This document shows, piece by piece, positions 23,664-34,366 of a stretch of 64,000 nucleotides of DNA. The DNA lies in assembly GCF_007671725.1 (NCBI RefSeq), contig NZ_VCNM01000001.1:992001-1056000 (forward strand), given 5' to 3'. The position numbers and the translations under genes are program-made. The notes below the pieces were generated by a model. The model saw only the letters and a program-made list of their open reading frames with translations, had not been told where the DNA came from and did not search any database. Numbering within the stretch: position 1 is the stretch's first letter; every line of letters begins with the position of its first letter. This DNA is from Halorubrum depositum. Its GTDB lineage: Archaea; Halobacteriota; Halobacteria; Halobacteriales; Haloferacaceae.

Positions 23664-25299
23664 CGGCCACCCCCTCCATCGTCGCGACGGAACCGTCGCC
23701 CTCGACCGCCGCCGTCAGCCGGGGCAACACCTCGAAGAGGTCGCCCTCGACGAAGTAGTCCGAGAACTCCCGGATGTCGGCCTCGGGGTCCTCGTTGACC
23801 GCGACGATCGTGTCGGACTCGTCCATGCCGACCTTGTGCTGGATCGCGCCGGAGATGCCGGCCGCGACGTACACCGCGGGCTCGACGACCTGACCGGACT
23901 CGCCGATCTGCCGCTCCTCGCCCACGTAGTCCTCGACGTGGCCCGCGAACTCGTAGGAGGCGGTGATGACGCCCCGCGAGAGCCCGAGGGCGGCGTCGTC
24001 GAACGCGTCGACGAGGTCCAAGCCGAGCTCGATCCCCCCCGTGGGGTCGTCGCCGATCCCCCGACCGAGCGCGACGATCACGTCGTGGCCGGTGAGGTCG
24101 ACCCCCTCCTCCAGCCGGTCGTGGTCCAGCACGTCGACCTGGAACCAGTCGTCCGGGAGGTCGAGGTCGTGTTCGACGACCTCGCCCTCGCGTTCCGGGT
24201 CCGGGTCGGGGAGGTCGAAGGTCCCCGGGATGACGCTGGCGCCCTGCGGGTGGAAGTCGCGGTGCGGCTTGTCGATACAGAGGATCGTCGAGTACTCGAA
24301 CCCGGAGAAGTCCGGGCGGGGCATGTGGAGGACGCGCTCGAACTCCTCGCTGTCCCCCGCCGACCCCGTCTTCGCGGGGTTGGAGATCATCGCCTCCTCG
24401 ATGTACAGGTCCGAGCAGTCGGAGGCGAGCCCGGAGTCGAGCTCGGCCTGGACGAGCGCGGAGAGGTCGCGGCCGTTGTGCGTCGCCGGGAACACGTTGT
24501 AGCGGGGCTCGTGGTAGTCGCGCCACTCGGCCTCGAAGTCGCGGCACATGTGCACGAACAGCTCCGCGTACGGCTTGTGCCGGAACCGGTCGAGCCGGTC
24601 GTCCTCGTGGTACACCGCGCGGTCCGCGCCGCAGGCGATCGCCTCCTCGGCGAGGTCGGCGACGTCGTCCCCGATCAGGACCGCGATCACGTCCTCCTCG
24701 TCGCCGTACCGCTCGGCGTAGCCGTCCATCAGCTCGTCGGCCTTGCCGAGGATCTCCTTCGAGGCGTCGACGAGCTCGCCCCGCTGGGTCTCGCAGTACA
24801 CCCACATATCGCGGTACGTCTCGCCGGAGACCCCCTCGACGTACGTCTTGTCGGCGGTCGGGTGGTCGAGGTCCGGGTGTTTCTCCTCCGGCGGCACGTA
24901 CTCGGCCTCGCCCTCGTCGTCCCCCTTCTCGGTCCCCTCGATCGCCTCGATGCGGCTCTCGATCCGCGTGACCGCGCCGTCGCGGTCCTCGCCGTCCCGT
25001 TCGCGGTCGAGCAGGTCCCGGAGGACGTCGGGGTCGTCGACCCCGCGGACCATGTTGGCGACCTCCGCGATCGACAGCTCCCCGGGGTCGACCGCGGCGG
25101 GGTCGACTGCCTCGTCGCCGCCTTCCGCCTCGGACTCCAGTTTCTCGATCCGGCTCTCGATCAGCGTCCTCACGGGGTCGCGGTCGGGCCCCTCGCGCTC
25201 CAGTTCCAGCATCGCCTCCAGCTCGCCGAGGTCGTCCACGCCGTTGACCTTCGGGCCGAGGTCCGCGATCTCGTGGTCGGTGGGATCGACGTCGACCAC
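23656..25299 (-). CDS. etfA: electron transfer flavoprotein alpha subunit with extended N-terminus
   Basis: A 547-aa EtfA/FixB; the usual length is about 320, so about 200 residues are extra at the N-terminus. That part holds two copies of one helical module (GVDDLGELEAMLELEREGPD at about 15 and GVDDPDVLRDLLDREREDGE-like at about 75, each ending IESRIE). After a Glu/Asp linker comes the standard ETF fold, starting about residue 150 (VEGVSGETYRDMWVYCETQR), and the FAD-binding C-terminal domain with GLSRGVITASYEFAGH and VAAGISGAIQHKVGM. It starts at GTG 25299, two bases after the etfB stop. It works with EtfB to shuttle electrons from acyl-CoA or other dehydrogenases to FixC. Confidence 0.9.
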   Translation of the reverse strand: MVDVDPTDHEIADLGPKVNGVDDLGELEAMLELEREGPDRDPVRTLIESRIEKLESEAEGGDEAVDPAAVDPGELSIAEVANMVRGVDDPDVLRDLLDRERDGEDRDGAVTRIESRIEAIEGTEKGDDEGEAEYVPPEEKHPDLDHPTADKTYVEGVSGETYRDMWVYCETQRGELVDASKEILGKADELMDGYAERYGDEEDVIAVLIGDDVADLAEEAIACGADRAVYHEDDRLDRFRHKPYAELFVHMCRDFEAEWRDYHEPRYNVFPATHNGRDLSALVQAELDSGLASDCSDLYIEEAMISNPAKTGSAGDSEEFERVLHMPRPDFSGFEYSTILCIDKPHRDFHPQGASVIPGTFDLPDPDPEREGEVVEHDLDLPDDWFQVDVLDHDRLEEGVDLTGHDVIVALGRGIGDDPTGGIELGLDLVDAFDDAALGLSRGVITASYEFAGHVEDYVGEERQIGESGQVVEPAVYVAAGISGAIQHKVGMDESDTIVAVNEDPEADIREFSDYFVEGDLFEVLPRLTAAVEGDGSVATMEGVADD

Positions 25300-25301
25300 C
25301 G

Positions 25302-26177
25302 TCAGTCACCCCCCGCGAACGGCGCCAGCTCGTCCACGACCGCGCCCATCCCGTCGGCGTCGTCCGGGGAGACCATCGTCGCCTCGCGCTCCGACGGCTC
25401 CTTCGGGATCGGGTCCACGCCCGCGACGATCGTCGGCGAGCCGTCGAGTCCGATGAAGTCCGGGTCGAGGTTGAGGTCGGCGTGGTTCCACGTCGTGAGG
25501 TGGTCCTCGTACGCCTCGGCGCGCTCGGTCGTCTCCTCGCGGAGGTCCTTGTGCCGGAGCCGATGGGCGGCCTTCCGGTAGCTCGGCTCGAACTCCGGAT
25601 CGGTGACGACCATCGCCGGGAGATCGGCCTCGACGGTCTCGATCTCCGCCACGTCGCCTTTGACCAGCCGCTTCGCGCGGAGCGTCCCGGCGTCCGGGTC
25701 GACGTCGATCGCGATCGCGTGGGTGACGAGCGACCGGTCGGGCAGCTCGTCGTTCATGTGGTGACACCAGGTCGTCTGCGGCCCGGTGTGGCCCGTCTCC
25801 CCGTCGGCCGTCTTGAAGCCCGCGACGACCAGCTCCGGCTCGGGATCGAGCTTCGAGAGCCCCGTCGCGACGGTGATCGAGGTGGCCCACGTGTCGGCCG
25901 CGGCCATCTCCCGATCGGAGAGGAGATAGAGGTCGTCGGCGTACACCTCTCGCATTCCCTCCCGGAGGACCTCCTCGTACCCCGGCGGCCCCATGCTCAG
26001 CAGGGAGACGGTCCCGCCGTGGCGCACCTTCTCCTGAAGCGCCGCCCGCAGCGCGACCTTGTCGTTCGGATTCATCACCGTGGGGGTCTTCCCGCGCTCC
26101 AAGTGGCCGTCCTCGTCGAACGCCACCTTCCCCTCGCGGAAGTCCGGCACGCCTTTGGTCAGAACAACTGTGTGCAT
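25302..26177 (-). CDS. etfB: electron transfer flavoprotein beta subunit
   Basis: A 291-aa EtfB/FixA that forms the ETF heterodimer and carries AMP or a second flavin. It starts MHTVVLTKGVPDFREGKVAF and shows MNPNDKVALRAALQEKVRHG and the family loop VAGFKTADGETGHTGPQTTW. It is first in the etfB-etfA-fixC-hypothetical operon; spacings are 2 bases or overlaps, so translation is coupled. The 4Fe-4S ferredoxin gene upstream (26413) is on the same strand and may share the promoter. Confidence 0.9.
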   Translation of the reverse strand: MHTVVLTKGVPDFREGKVAFDEDGHLERGKTPTVMNPNDKVALRAALQEKVRHGGTVSLLSMGPPGYEEVLREGMREVYADDLYLLSDREMAAADTWATSITVATGLSKLDPEPELVVAGFKTADGETGHTGPQTTWCHHMNDELPDRSLVTHAIAIDVDPDAGTLRAKRLVKGDVAEIETVEADLPAMVVTDPEFEPSYRKAAHRLRHKDLREETTERAEAYEDHLTTWNHADLNLDPDFIGLDGSPTIVAGVDPIPKEPSEREATMVSPDDADGMGAVVDELAPFAGGD

Positions 26178-26353
26178 AGTTACCTTTTCCTCGGGCGGTG
26201 ATTGTCACGATTCCTAATAGTCTTTTGCGTGAAACGACACGTTTCGGCGAGAGCCGAGGCGAACGGCGTCGGAGCCACGATCGGACCGGCGGAAAGCGTC
26301 GATCCCGAGCGGTCGTGGCTAGTCGTCGAAAGGAACAGGAGGAGAACCGCGGC

Positions 26354-26395
26354 GGTGGGCGACCCCAGGGCGACGGTGGGCGACCCCAGGGCGAC
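26354..26395. repeat. two-copy 21-bp tandem repeat
   Basis: The 21-base unit, starting GGTGGGCGACCCCAG and ending GGCGAC, occurs twice back to back just downstream of the ferredoxin stop codon. The rest of 26178-26412 shows no gene. Confidence 0.8.
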
Positions 26396-26412
26396 GGCGG
26401 TACGACCCGCCC

Positions 26413-28654
<2,242 letters not shown>

Positions 28655-28975
28655 GCCCGTCGGTTGTCGGGGTCGGCTCAAAAGCGCCGCGGAACCGCGG
28701 AGGGAGGAGTCAGCGCGGGTAGGGGCACCTGCTACCAGCGCGCGGACGGACTTAAACGACCGAGACCGTTCACGGCGAGAGGCCGATGAGAGCGGCCGAA
28801 ACGCCCGTGAACGGTCGAGAAGCTTATCAGGAACGACGGGTTACGTGTCCGATCTGCGGCCGCCGATCGCCGCGGTTCGCCGGCTTGATATCGCGTCGCG
28901 CCCTGGGTGGGGCATGAACACGGGAGCGACTCGACGCGCCCTCCGACCGGCGGAGGGGTCGGCGTGGTAAGACCC
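28655..28975. other. intergenic region with a 12-bp inverted repeat
   Basis: About 320 bases without a gene, between divergent gltX and a small membrane gene. GACCGTTCACGG (28764-28775) is perfectly complementary in reverse to CCGTGAACGGTC (28805-28816), giving a 12-bp stem with a 29-base loop. A TATA-like CTTAAACG lies just before the left arm (28751-28758). It could be a regulatory palindrome, a terminator-like structure or a small RNA gene. Confidence 0.5.
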
Positions 28976-29203
28976 ATGTCGGACGCGGAGCGCGACGCGG
29001 GGAACCGCAAGATCAAGGTCGGCTTCCTGCTGCTCGTGGCGGTCTCGCCGCCGCTCATCGCCCTCCAGTGGAACGCGACGCCGCTGGAGCTGCTCGCGGC
29101 GCTCGGCGTCGGGATCCTGTTGGGGGCGCTGCTCGTGTGGTACCTCGGCCGGCTCGCCGACGAGTTCACCGGCGGCTCGCGGCGACCGAGGCGGCGCCGG
29201 TAG
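28976..29203 (+). CDS. two-helix membrane protein (75 aa)
   Basis: Starts MSDAERDAGNRKIKVGFLLL, with helices at about residues 15-32 and 37-56, then a basic tail GGSRRPRRRR. It is a conserved-looking haloarchaeal small membrane protein of unknown function. The start is ATG 28976; the frame is open to 28907. It is convergent with surE. Confidence 0.6.
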   Translation: MSDAERDAGNRKIKVGFLLLVAVSPPLIALQWNATPLELLAALGVGILLGALLVWYLGRLADEFTGGSRRPRRRR

Positions 29204-29237
29204 GCGCGGTCCGGTCTCCCCGAGGCCGCGTCGGACC

Positions 29238-30146
29238 TCAGTCCCCGTCCGGTCGCGGGGACGGTTCGGCGCCGACGGCGACGACCTCCCCCGCGCGGTC
29301 GCCGGCGACGGACCGCGACGACGACAGCGGCGAGACGCTCACCTCGCCCTCGACCGCCGCGAGCCGGTCGGATCCCGGGTCGTCGGCGACGTCGCCGCGG
29401 AGGAACTCCCGCCAGAAGCGGTCGCGGAGCTCCATCCCCATCTCGCCGCGCCGCTCGCCGAACTCCCACCCCTCGGGGACGTTCTCGTCCTCCGGCCCCT
29501 CCTCGCCCGGTCGGAACTCGATCACGTCGAAGCCGCGCGCGGGCTCCGTCAGCCGGTAGGTCGGGTCCGGGGCGGCCTCGTCGTCCGCGGCCGGCGCGTT
29601 GACGTTCAGCACGTCGGCGCCGAAGGGGAGGGCCACCGATCCCCCGTCCCCGGCGCCTTCCCCGCCCCGGTCCTCGGCGCGGTCGAGCAGGTCGAGCACG
29701 GCCTCGGCGGCGAGCGCGAAGTCGGCGGCGTCGAGCGTCGGCGGGACGGGGAGGTTCCCCCGGTCGTACAGCGAGACGGCGATCGCCGGTGTACCGAGGA
29801 AGGCGGCCTCCATCGCGGCGCCGACCGTCCCGGACTGCCCGAGGATGTGCGCGCCGATGTTCGGCCCGTGGTTGCAGCCCGAGACGACGACGTCGGGGTC
29901 GAGCCCGAGCGCCACCTCGGCGACGGCGACGCAGTCGGCGGGGGTCCCCTCCACCGCGTAGCCGGCGTCCGTCTCCGTGTACTCCACGGTGGTGTCCCAC
30001 CAGGACCGGGCGCCGCCGACCCCGGACTGGTTCCGCTTCGGCGCGACGACCGTCACGTCGTGCTCGCGCGAGAGCGCGTCCGAGAGCGCCCGGATCCCGA
30101 CGGCGTCGATCCCGTCGTCGTTGGTGAGGAGGATCTCGCGGGTCAT
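29238..30146 (-). CDS. surE: 5'/3'-nucleotidase SurE
   Basis: A 302-aa metal-dependent survival-protein phosphatase acting on nucleoside monophosphates. The metal-binding DD motif is at the N-terminus (ILLTNDDGIDAVGIRALSDA) and the conserved VVSGCNHGPNIGAHIL is near residue 85, with GTPADCVAVAEVALG between them. The ATG at 30146 is chosen (MTREILLTNDDG); the upstream nine codons lack a good start context. The length is slightly above the usual about 255 because of inserted acidic loops, for example near DRAEDRGGEGAGDGGS. Confidence 0.93.
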   Translation of the reverse strand: MTREILLTNDDGIDAVGIRALSDALSREHDVTVVAPKRNQSGVGGARSWWDTTVEYTETDAGYAVEGTPADCVAVAEVALGLDPDVVVSGCNHGPNIGAHILGQSGTVGAAMEAAFLGTPAIAVSLYDRGNLPVPPTLDAADFALAAEAVLDLLDRAEDRGGEGAGDGGSVALPFGADVLNVNAPAADDEAAPDPTYRLTEPARGFDVIEFRPGEEGPEDENVPEGWEFGERRGEMGMELRDRFWREFLRGDVADDPGSDRLAAVEGEVSVSPLSSSRSVAGDRAGEVVAVGAEPSPRPDGD

Positions 30147-30354
30147 GGAGGCCACTGCGGGGGGCCGAGACAAAACGCCGCCGGTAGCGGACGGACGCGG
30201 CGGCCGAGAGACGGAAGCGGAAGCGGCGAAAGGTGACGAGGGTGTCCGACGCGGGAACCGACAGGCGTCGGGCGGGTGGTACTCCGGGGTGGTCAGCTGA
30301 AGGGCTCCGCGGGCGGGGGAGTCGGCGCTCCCGAGGCGGCGAGCGCGGCGGCGG

Positions 30355-31416
30355 TCAGTCGGCGGCCACGTGCGGCGTCGACTGCGCCAGGTCCAGCACC
30401 TCGTCGAAGAAGCCGAGCGAGTCGTGCGGGCCGGGGTTCGCCTCGGGGTGGTACTGGCGGGTGATGACGTCGAGCTCCTCGCTGTCGAGCCCCTCGACGG
30501 TGTCGTCGTTGACGTTCACCTGCGTCACCTCCAGCGGGCCGGTGTCGTCGACCGTGTAGCCGTGGTTCTGCGTCGTCATCACGACCTTGTCGGTGCGGAG
30601 GTCCTTGACGGGCTGGTTGACGCCGCGGTGGCCGAACATCATCTTCTCGGTGGAGCCGCCGAGCGCGCTCGTGATCACCTGCTGGCCGAGGCAGATACCG
30701 GCCATCGGCAGGTCGCCCGCGAAGGCGTCGACGACCCCCTGGGCGGCGACGAAGTTCTCCGGGTCGCCCGGGCCGTTCGAGACGAAGAGGACGTCGGGGT
30801 CGACCGCGGCGACGTCCTCGGAGGTCGCGTCGTACGGGAGGACGTGGACGTCCGCGCCGCGCTCGGTGAGCGAGGAGATGATCGACCCCTTCGCGCCGCA
30901 GTCGAGCATCGCGACCGTGGCGGCGCCGCCGCCCTCGTGGACGGTCGGCTCCGTCACGGACACCTGCGCGCCGATGTCGACGTGGTCGCTCATCGGCTCG
31001 CACGCCTCCATCTCCGCGACCGCGTCCTCGGGGGTCGCGTCCGGCCCGGCGGCGATCCCGCAGGCCATCGCGCCCTCCTCGCGGACGGTCGTGACGATTT
31101 CGCGGGTGTCGACGTGGTCGACGGCCGGGATCTCCTCGCCGGCGAGCCACTCGGCGACGTCCTCGGTCAGCTCGCGGGCGATCGCCGCGCGGGGCTGGAC
31201 CGACTCGGACTCGAACCGCTCGGTTCGGACGCCGTAGTTCCCGATCAGGGGGTACGAGAAGGTGAGGATCTGTTCGGCGTAGGAGGGGTCGGTGAGCGAC
31301 TCCTCGTAGCCGGTGTACGCGGTCGTGAACACCAGTTCGCCACGGGTGCGCCCCGGCGCACGGGCGCGCGCTTCGAGCACGCGTCCGTCGGCCAGCGCGA
31401 TGTAGGCGTCCGACAT
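30355..31416 (-). CDS. carA: carbamoyl-phosphate synthase small (glutaminase) subunit
   Basis: A 353-aa CarA. It hydrolyses glutamine and passes ammonia to CarB to make carbamoyl phosphate for arginine and pyrimidines. The N-terminal domain starts MSDAYIALADGRVLEARARA with YTGYEESLTDPSYAEQIL. The class I glutaminase domain has the nucleophile in MAGICLGQQVITSAL and the His/Glu in QYHPEANPGPHDS. carB is not adjacent in this window. The gene is transcribed away from a divergent Lrp-type regulator, and the shared 96-bp intergenic region carries a palindrome (31466-31482). Confidence 0.95.
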   Translation of the reverse strand: MSDAYIALADGRVLEARARAPGRTRGELVFTTAYTGYEESLTDPSYAEQILTFSYPLIGNYGVRTERFESESVQPRAAIARELTEDVAEWLAGEEIPAVDHVDTREIVTTVREEGAMACGIAAGPDATPEDAVAEMEACEPMSDHVDIGAQVSVTEPTVHEGGGAATVAMLDCGAKGSIISSLTERGADVHVLPYDATSEDVAAVDPDVLFVSNGPGDPENFVAAQGVVDAFAGDLPMAGICLGQQVITSALGGSTEKMMFGHRGVNQPVKDLRTDKVVMTTQNHGYTVDDTGPLEVTQVNVNDDTVEGLDSEELDVITRQYHPEANPGPHDSLGFFDEVLDLAQSTPHVAAD

Positions 31417-31465
31417 TACGAGAAACGTACGCGCAGATGGTAATAAATGCGTCGTTCGTAGATTC

Positions 31466-31482
31466 GTTACGATATTCGTAAC
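31466..31482. promoter_or_regulatory. candidate Lrp operator between carA and the Lrp-type gene
   Basis: GTTACGATATTCGTAAC is an inverted repeat (arms GTTACGA and TCGTAAC, extending one base further to CGTTACGA/TCGTAACG) around a TAT centre. It lies in the middle of the divergent intergenic region, a classic place for an Lrp-family dimer to regulate both genes. Confidence 0.65.
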
Positions 31483-31512
31483 GAGTAAGTCGACGGGGAG
31501 AGTGGGTCGGGT

Positions 31513-31926
31513 ATGGACGACCTCGACCGCCGGATCCTCTCGATCCTGCGCCGGGACGCGCGGACCCCGTACACGGAGATCGCCGACCGAGTCGGCACCT
31601 CGGAGGGGACCGTGCGAAACCGCGTCGACCGCATGACAGACGAGGGGATCATCGAGCGGTTCACCGTCACGACCCGCACCGGCAACGTGAAGGCGATGAT
31701 CGAGATCTCGGTGGAGATGAACGTCGACACCGCCGCCGTCGGCGACCGCATGGTCGAGTGGGAGGAGGTGGACTTCGTCTGGCAGGTGTCCGGCGAGGAC
31801 GACGTCGTGCTCGTCGTCGACGCCGTCGACACGCGCGCCGTCAACGAGCTGATCTCGCAGGCCCGTGAGATGGACGAGGTGAAGTCGACGAAGACGCGGC
31901 TGATCCTGGACGAGCGGCTCGGCTGA
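31513..31926 (+). CDS. Lrp/AsnC-family transcriptional regulator
   Basis: A 137-aa protein with an N-terminal helix-turn-helix (MDDLDRRILSILRRDARTPY, IADRVGTSEGTVRNRVDRM) and a C-terminal RAM/ACT-like ligand domain (AMIEISVEMNVDTAAVGDRM, VVDAVDTRAVNELISQA). It is an Lrp-type size. Divergence from carA and the palindrome in between suggest that it senses an amino acid (perhaps glutamine or arginine) and controls carA and itself. That control is an inference from layout. Confidence 0.9.
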   Translation: MDDLDRRILSILRRDARTPYTEIADRVGTSEGTVRNRVDRMTDEGIIERFTVTTRTGNVKAMIEISVEMNVDTAAVGDRMVEWEEVDFVWQVSGEDDVVLVVDAVDTRAVNELISQAREMDEVKSTKTRLILDERLG

Positions 31927-32057
31927 GTCGGCTCAGCGCCCGCCGGAGCCGTTACTGATGGGTGGAAAAACGGGAGAATTCGGACGAGCGACGCCTCGCA
32001 CCTCGTCGGCCGGAAACGACCGACGAAATCCGTCTGGAAGCGACGGACGAAACGCGT

Positions 32058-32606
32058 CTATTCGAGCGTGCCCTGGCTGACGAGGGTGTCGTCCTCCAGG
32101 TAGTGCTCGATGTGGTGGCCGTGCTCCTCGACGTCCATGAGGACCTCGCGGAGCTGTTCCTCCGTGTTGTAGTCGCCGAGGTTGTTGGCGAGCTGGATGT
32201 GCTCGCGGAGCTGTTCGATGATGTCGCCGAACATCTCCAGGTCGTTCTCCAGCGACGTCCGGATGTCGTAGGCGTCGGCGTCCTCGGGACTCACCGGCGC
32301 GTGCTCCTCGTAGTTCGCGCCGCCCGAGAGCGGCACGCCGCCGAGCGCCTGCGCGCGCTCGGCGATCACGTCGGCGCCCTCCTCGAGGTCGGCGGCGACC
32401 TCGCCGAGGTAGACGTGGATGTCGTGGAACTCGGCGCCCTCGACGAGCCAGTGGTGCTTCTTGATCTGGTGATACAGCACGTACGTCGCCGCGAGGTCGG
32501 TGTTGAGCGCGTCGACGAGCTGCTCCGCCTTCTCCTCGGGGACGCGGAGGGCCTCGCTCTCGTGAACGTCGCCGTAGCGTTGACGGGCCTCTTTCTGGGT
32601 ACTCAT
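32058..32606 (-). CDS. dpsA: Dps-like ferritin (DpsA)
   Basis: A 182-aa four-helix-bundle protein that stores iron and protects DNA. The Dps ferroxidase signature is visible: HHWLVEGAEFHDIHVYLGEV, then ADLEEGADVIAERAQALGG. Acidic surface residues suit a halophile. It starts at ATG 32606, preceded 27 bases upstream by a TATA box CACTTAAC. In haloarchaea dpsA responds to iron and oxidative stress; no specific operator is recognised here, although the AT-rich 32640-32690 could hold one. Confidence 0.92.
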   Translation of the reverse strand: MSTQKEARQRYGDVHESEALRVPEEKAEQLVDALNTDLAATYVLYHQIKKHHWLVEGAEFHDIHVYLGEVAADLEEGADVIAERAQALGGVPLSGGANYEEHAPVSPEDADAYDIRTSLENDLEMFGDIIEQLREHIQLANNLGDYNTEEQLREVLMDVEEHGHHIEHYLEDDTLVSQGTLE

Positions 32607-32632
32607 GTCTACCTCTACGTACGCGCGGGGGT

Positions 32633-32640
32633 CACTTAAC
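32633..32640 (-). promoter_or_regulatory. TATA box for dpsA
   Basis: GTTAAGTG on the minus strand lies 27-34 bases before the ATG, followed upstream by an AT-rich stretch to about 32690. Confidence 0.45.
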
Positions 32641-32836
32641 TGTTTTCACGAATGTAATCAGAGTTCAAGATATAGAAAATTATTTTTCTGGTTATTCACA
32701 TCCGCGACAGAGTCGTGGGGGTCAGCGGGACGCTCTCCACCCGAGGGGCGCGCTCGGGTCCCGCTCGTCTCGGCCCGATTCGGATTCGCCCGCGAAGGGA
32801 AACGTCTTAATGGACTACGCGCGCAGTTCGTGGTGT

Positions 32837-34312
32837 ATGAGCAACGGCGACGACGACCCGGCCGACGCCTCCGAGGAGGCCGACGCCGCGGACGACGCGG
32901 AGGAGGCGGGGGGCGCCGGCGAGTCGACGGACGCGGCCGCCGCGCCGACGCTTCCGGACGAAGCGACCGAGGACTCGCTGAACGAGTACCTCGACGAGAT
33001 CGCGGCGCTCCTCGACGACGCCGAGACCGAGGCGGACCTCGACGACGTCGACGCTCTCCTCGACGACGCCGAGGTGGGGATCGAGGAGGCCGGCCTCCCC
33101 GAGCCCGACGAGGACGACGAGGACGCCGACGACCCGCGCGGCGACCTCGAGGACCGCGTCGCGGAGCTCCGCGAGGGCGTCGAGGACGCCCGCGGCCCCT
33201 ACGCGGAGGACGTCGTCGACGCGATCGAGAGCGCCGAGGCGACGCTCGAGGAGACCGAGTGGACCGCCGCCGGCCGCGACGACGCCGCCGACGCGGTGAC
33301 GGCCTTCGTGGAGGCGGCCGCGGACGCCGTCGACGACGAGGTCGACGCGGACGCGATCGAGACGGATCCGGACGCCGTGGACGACGCGCCGGCCGGCGAG
33401 GAGACCGGCGAGGACGGGACCGCTGAGGACGAGACCGGCGAAGACGGTTCCGACGAGAACGACCGCATCGACGCCCTCGTCGCCGCCCTCGACGCCGTCG
33501 CGGCGGGCGTCGCGGACGCGAACCTCGACCCCGACGACGACGCGGAGACGATCGCCGCCCTCGTCGAGGCGACCGACGCGCTCGAAGCCGGGCTCGAGGA
33601 CGCCGAGGAGTGGGACGACCTCGAGACCCACGAGCAGCTCCGCGCGCAGGGGTACTACGACGTGCTCGGCCACTACAAGGACTACCCGGTCGAGTGGTCG
33701 GCGCTGAAAGAGCACGAGACGCGCGGCAACGTGGACATGATCCTGCTCGCGCTCGACTCGCTCACCTCCGACTTCATGGAGCGCCACTGCCTCGAGGCGC
33801 TCGAGCGCATGGGCAAGCGCGGGAAGACCGACGCCGCCGTCGAGGAGCTGCTCGGCCGCGCGGAGAAGCGCGACCAGTTCGCGATCCGCATCCTCGGGAA
33901 GATGGCCACCGACGAGGCGACGGAGACCCTCGTGGAGTACGTCCCGGAGGAGTCGAACCCGCAGCTCCAGAAGGCGACGTTCAAGGCGCTCGGCGAGATC
34001 GGCGCGAGCGAGGCGGTCCAGCCGCTCGCGGACGCGCTTGTCGACGACGACACCGAGGAGCTCGTCCGCCCGCACGCGGCGCGCGCGCTCGGACTCGTCG
34101 GTGACACCCGCGCGGTCGACCCGCTCGCCGACGTGCTCGCCGGCGACGGCACCGACGACACCCGCGCCGCGGCCGCCTGGGCGCTCCGCCAGATCGGCAC
34201 CCGCGAGGCCCTCGAGACCGTCGCCGAGTACGCCGACGAGCGCTCGTTCATCGTTTCGACCGAAGCCGAGAAGGCGCGGCGCTCGCTCGACGCGGCGTCG
34301 GCGCCCGCCTGA
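32837..34312 (+). CDS. HEAT-repeat protein with acidic N-terminal region
   Basis: A 491-aa protein from ATG 32837 (MSNGDDDPADASEEADAADD). The first about 250 residues are a very acidic Asp/Glu/Ala-rich stretch, with two weak helical modules. From about residue 285 HEAT/PBS-lyase-like repeats follow: ALKEHETRGNVDMILLALDS, AVEELLGRAEKRDQFAIRIL, ATFKALGEIGASEAVQPLAD, AARALGLVGDTRAVDPLADV and WALRQIGTREALETVAEYAD. HEAT repeats usually form a scaffold for protein binding; the partner is unknown. A TATA box TCTTAATGG lies at 32805-32813. Confidence 0.82.
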   Translation: MSNGDDDPADASEEADAADDAEEAGGAGESTDAAAAPTLPDEATEDSLNEYLDEIAALLDDAETEADLDDVDALLDDAEVGIEEAGLPEPDEDDEDADDPRGDLEDRVAELREGVEDARGPYAEDVVDAIESAEATLEETEWTAAGRDDAADAVTAFVEAAADAVDDEVDADAIETDPDAVDDAPAGEETGEDGTAEDETGEDGSDENDRIDALVAALDAVAAGVADANLDPDDDAETIAALVEATDALEAGLEDAEEWDDLETHEQLRAQGYYDVLGHYKDYPVEWSALKEHETRGNVDMILLALDSLTSDFMERHCLEALERMGKRGKTDAAVEELLGRAEKRDQFAIRILGKMATDEATETLVEYVPEESNPQLQKATFKALGEIGASEAVQPLADALVDDDTEELVRPHAARALGLVGDTRAVDPLADVLAGDGTDDTRAAAAWALRQIGTREALETVAEYADERSFIVSTEAEKARRSLDAASAPA

Positions 34313-34366
34313 CGACGATCGCCGTTCGGCCGACTCCTTTTATCGGATGCCGGGGGCAGACCCCTC

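Noticed and set aside
23653-25581. 642-aa plus-strand open frame across etfA and etfB
   Set aside because: Antisense shadow; composition is Val/Arg/Leu-rich without domains and it crosses gene boundaries of a well-supported operon.
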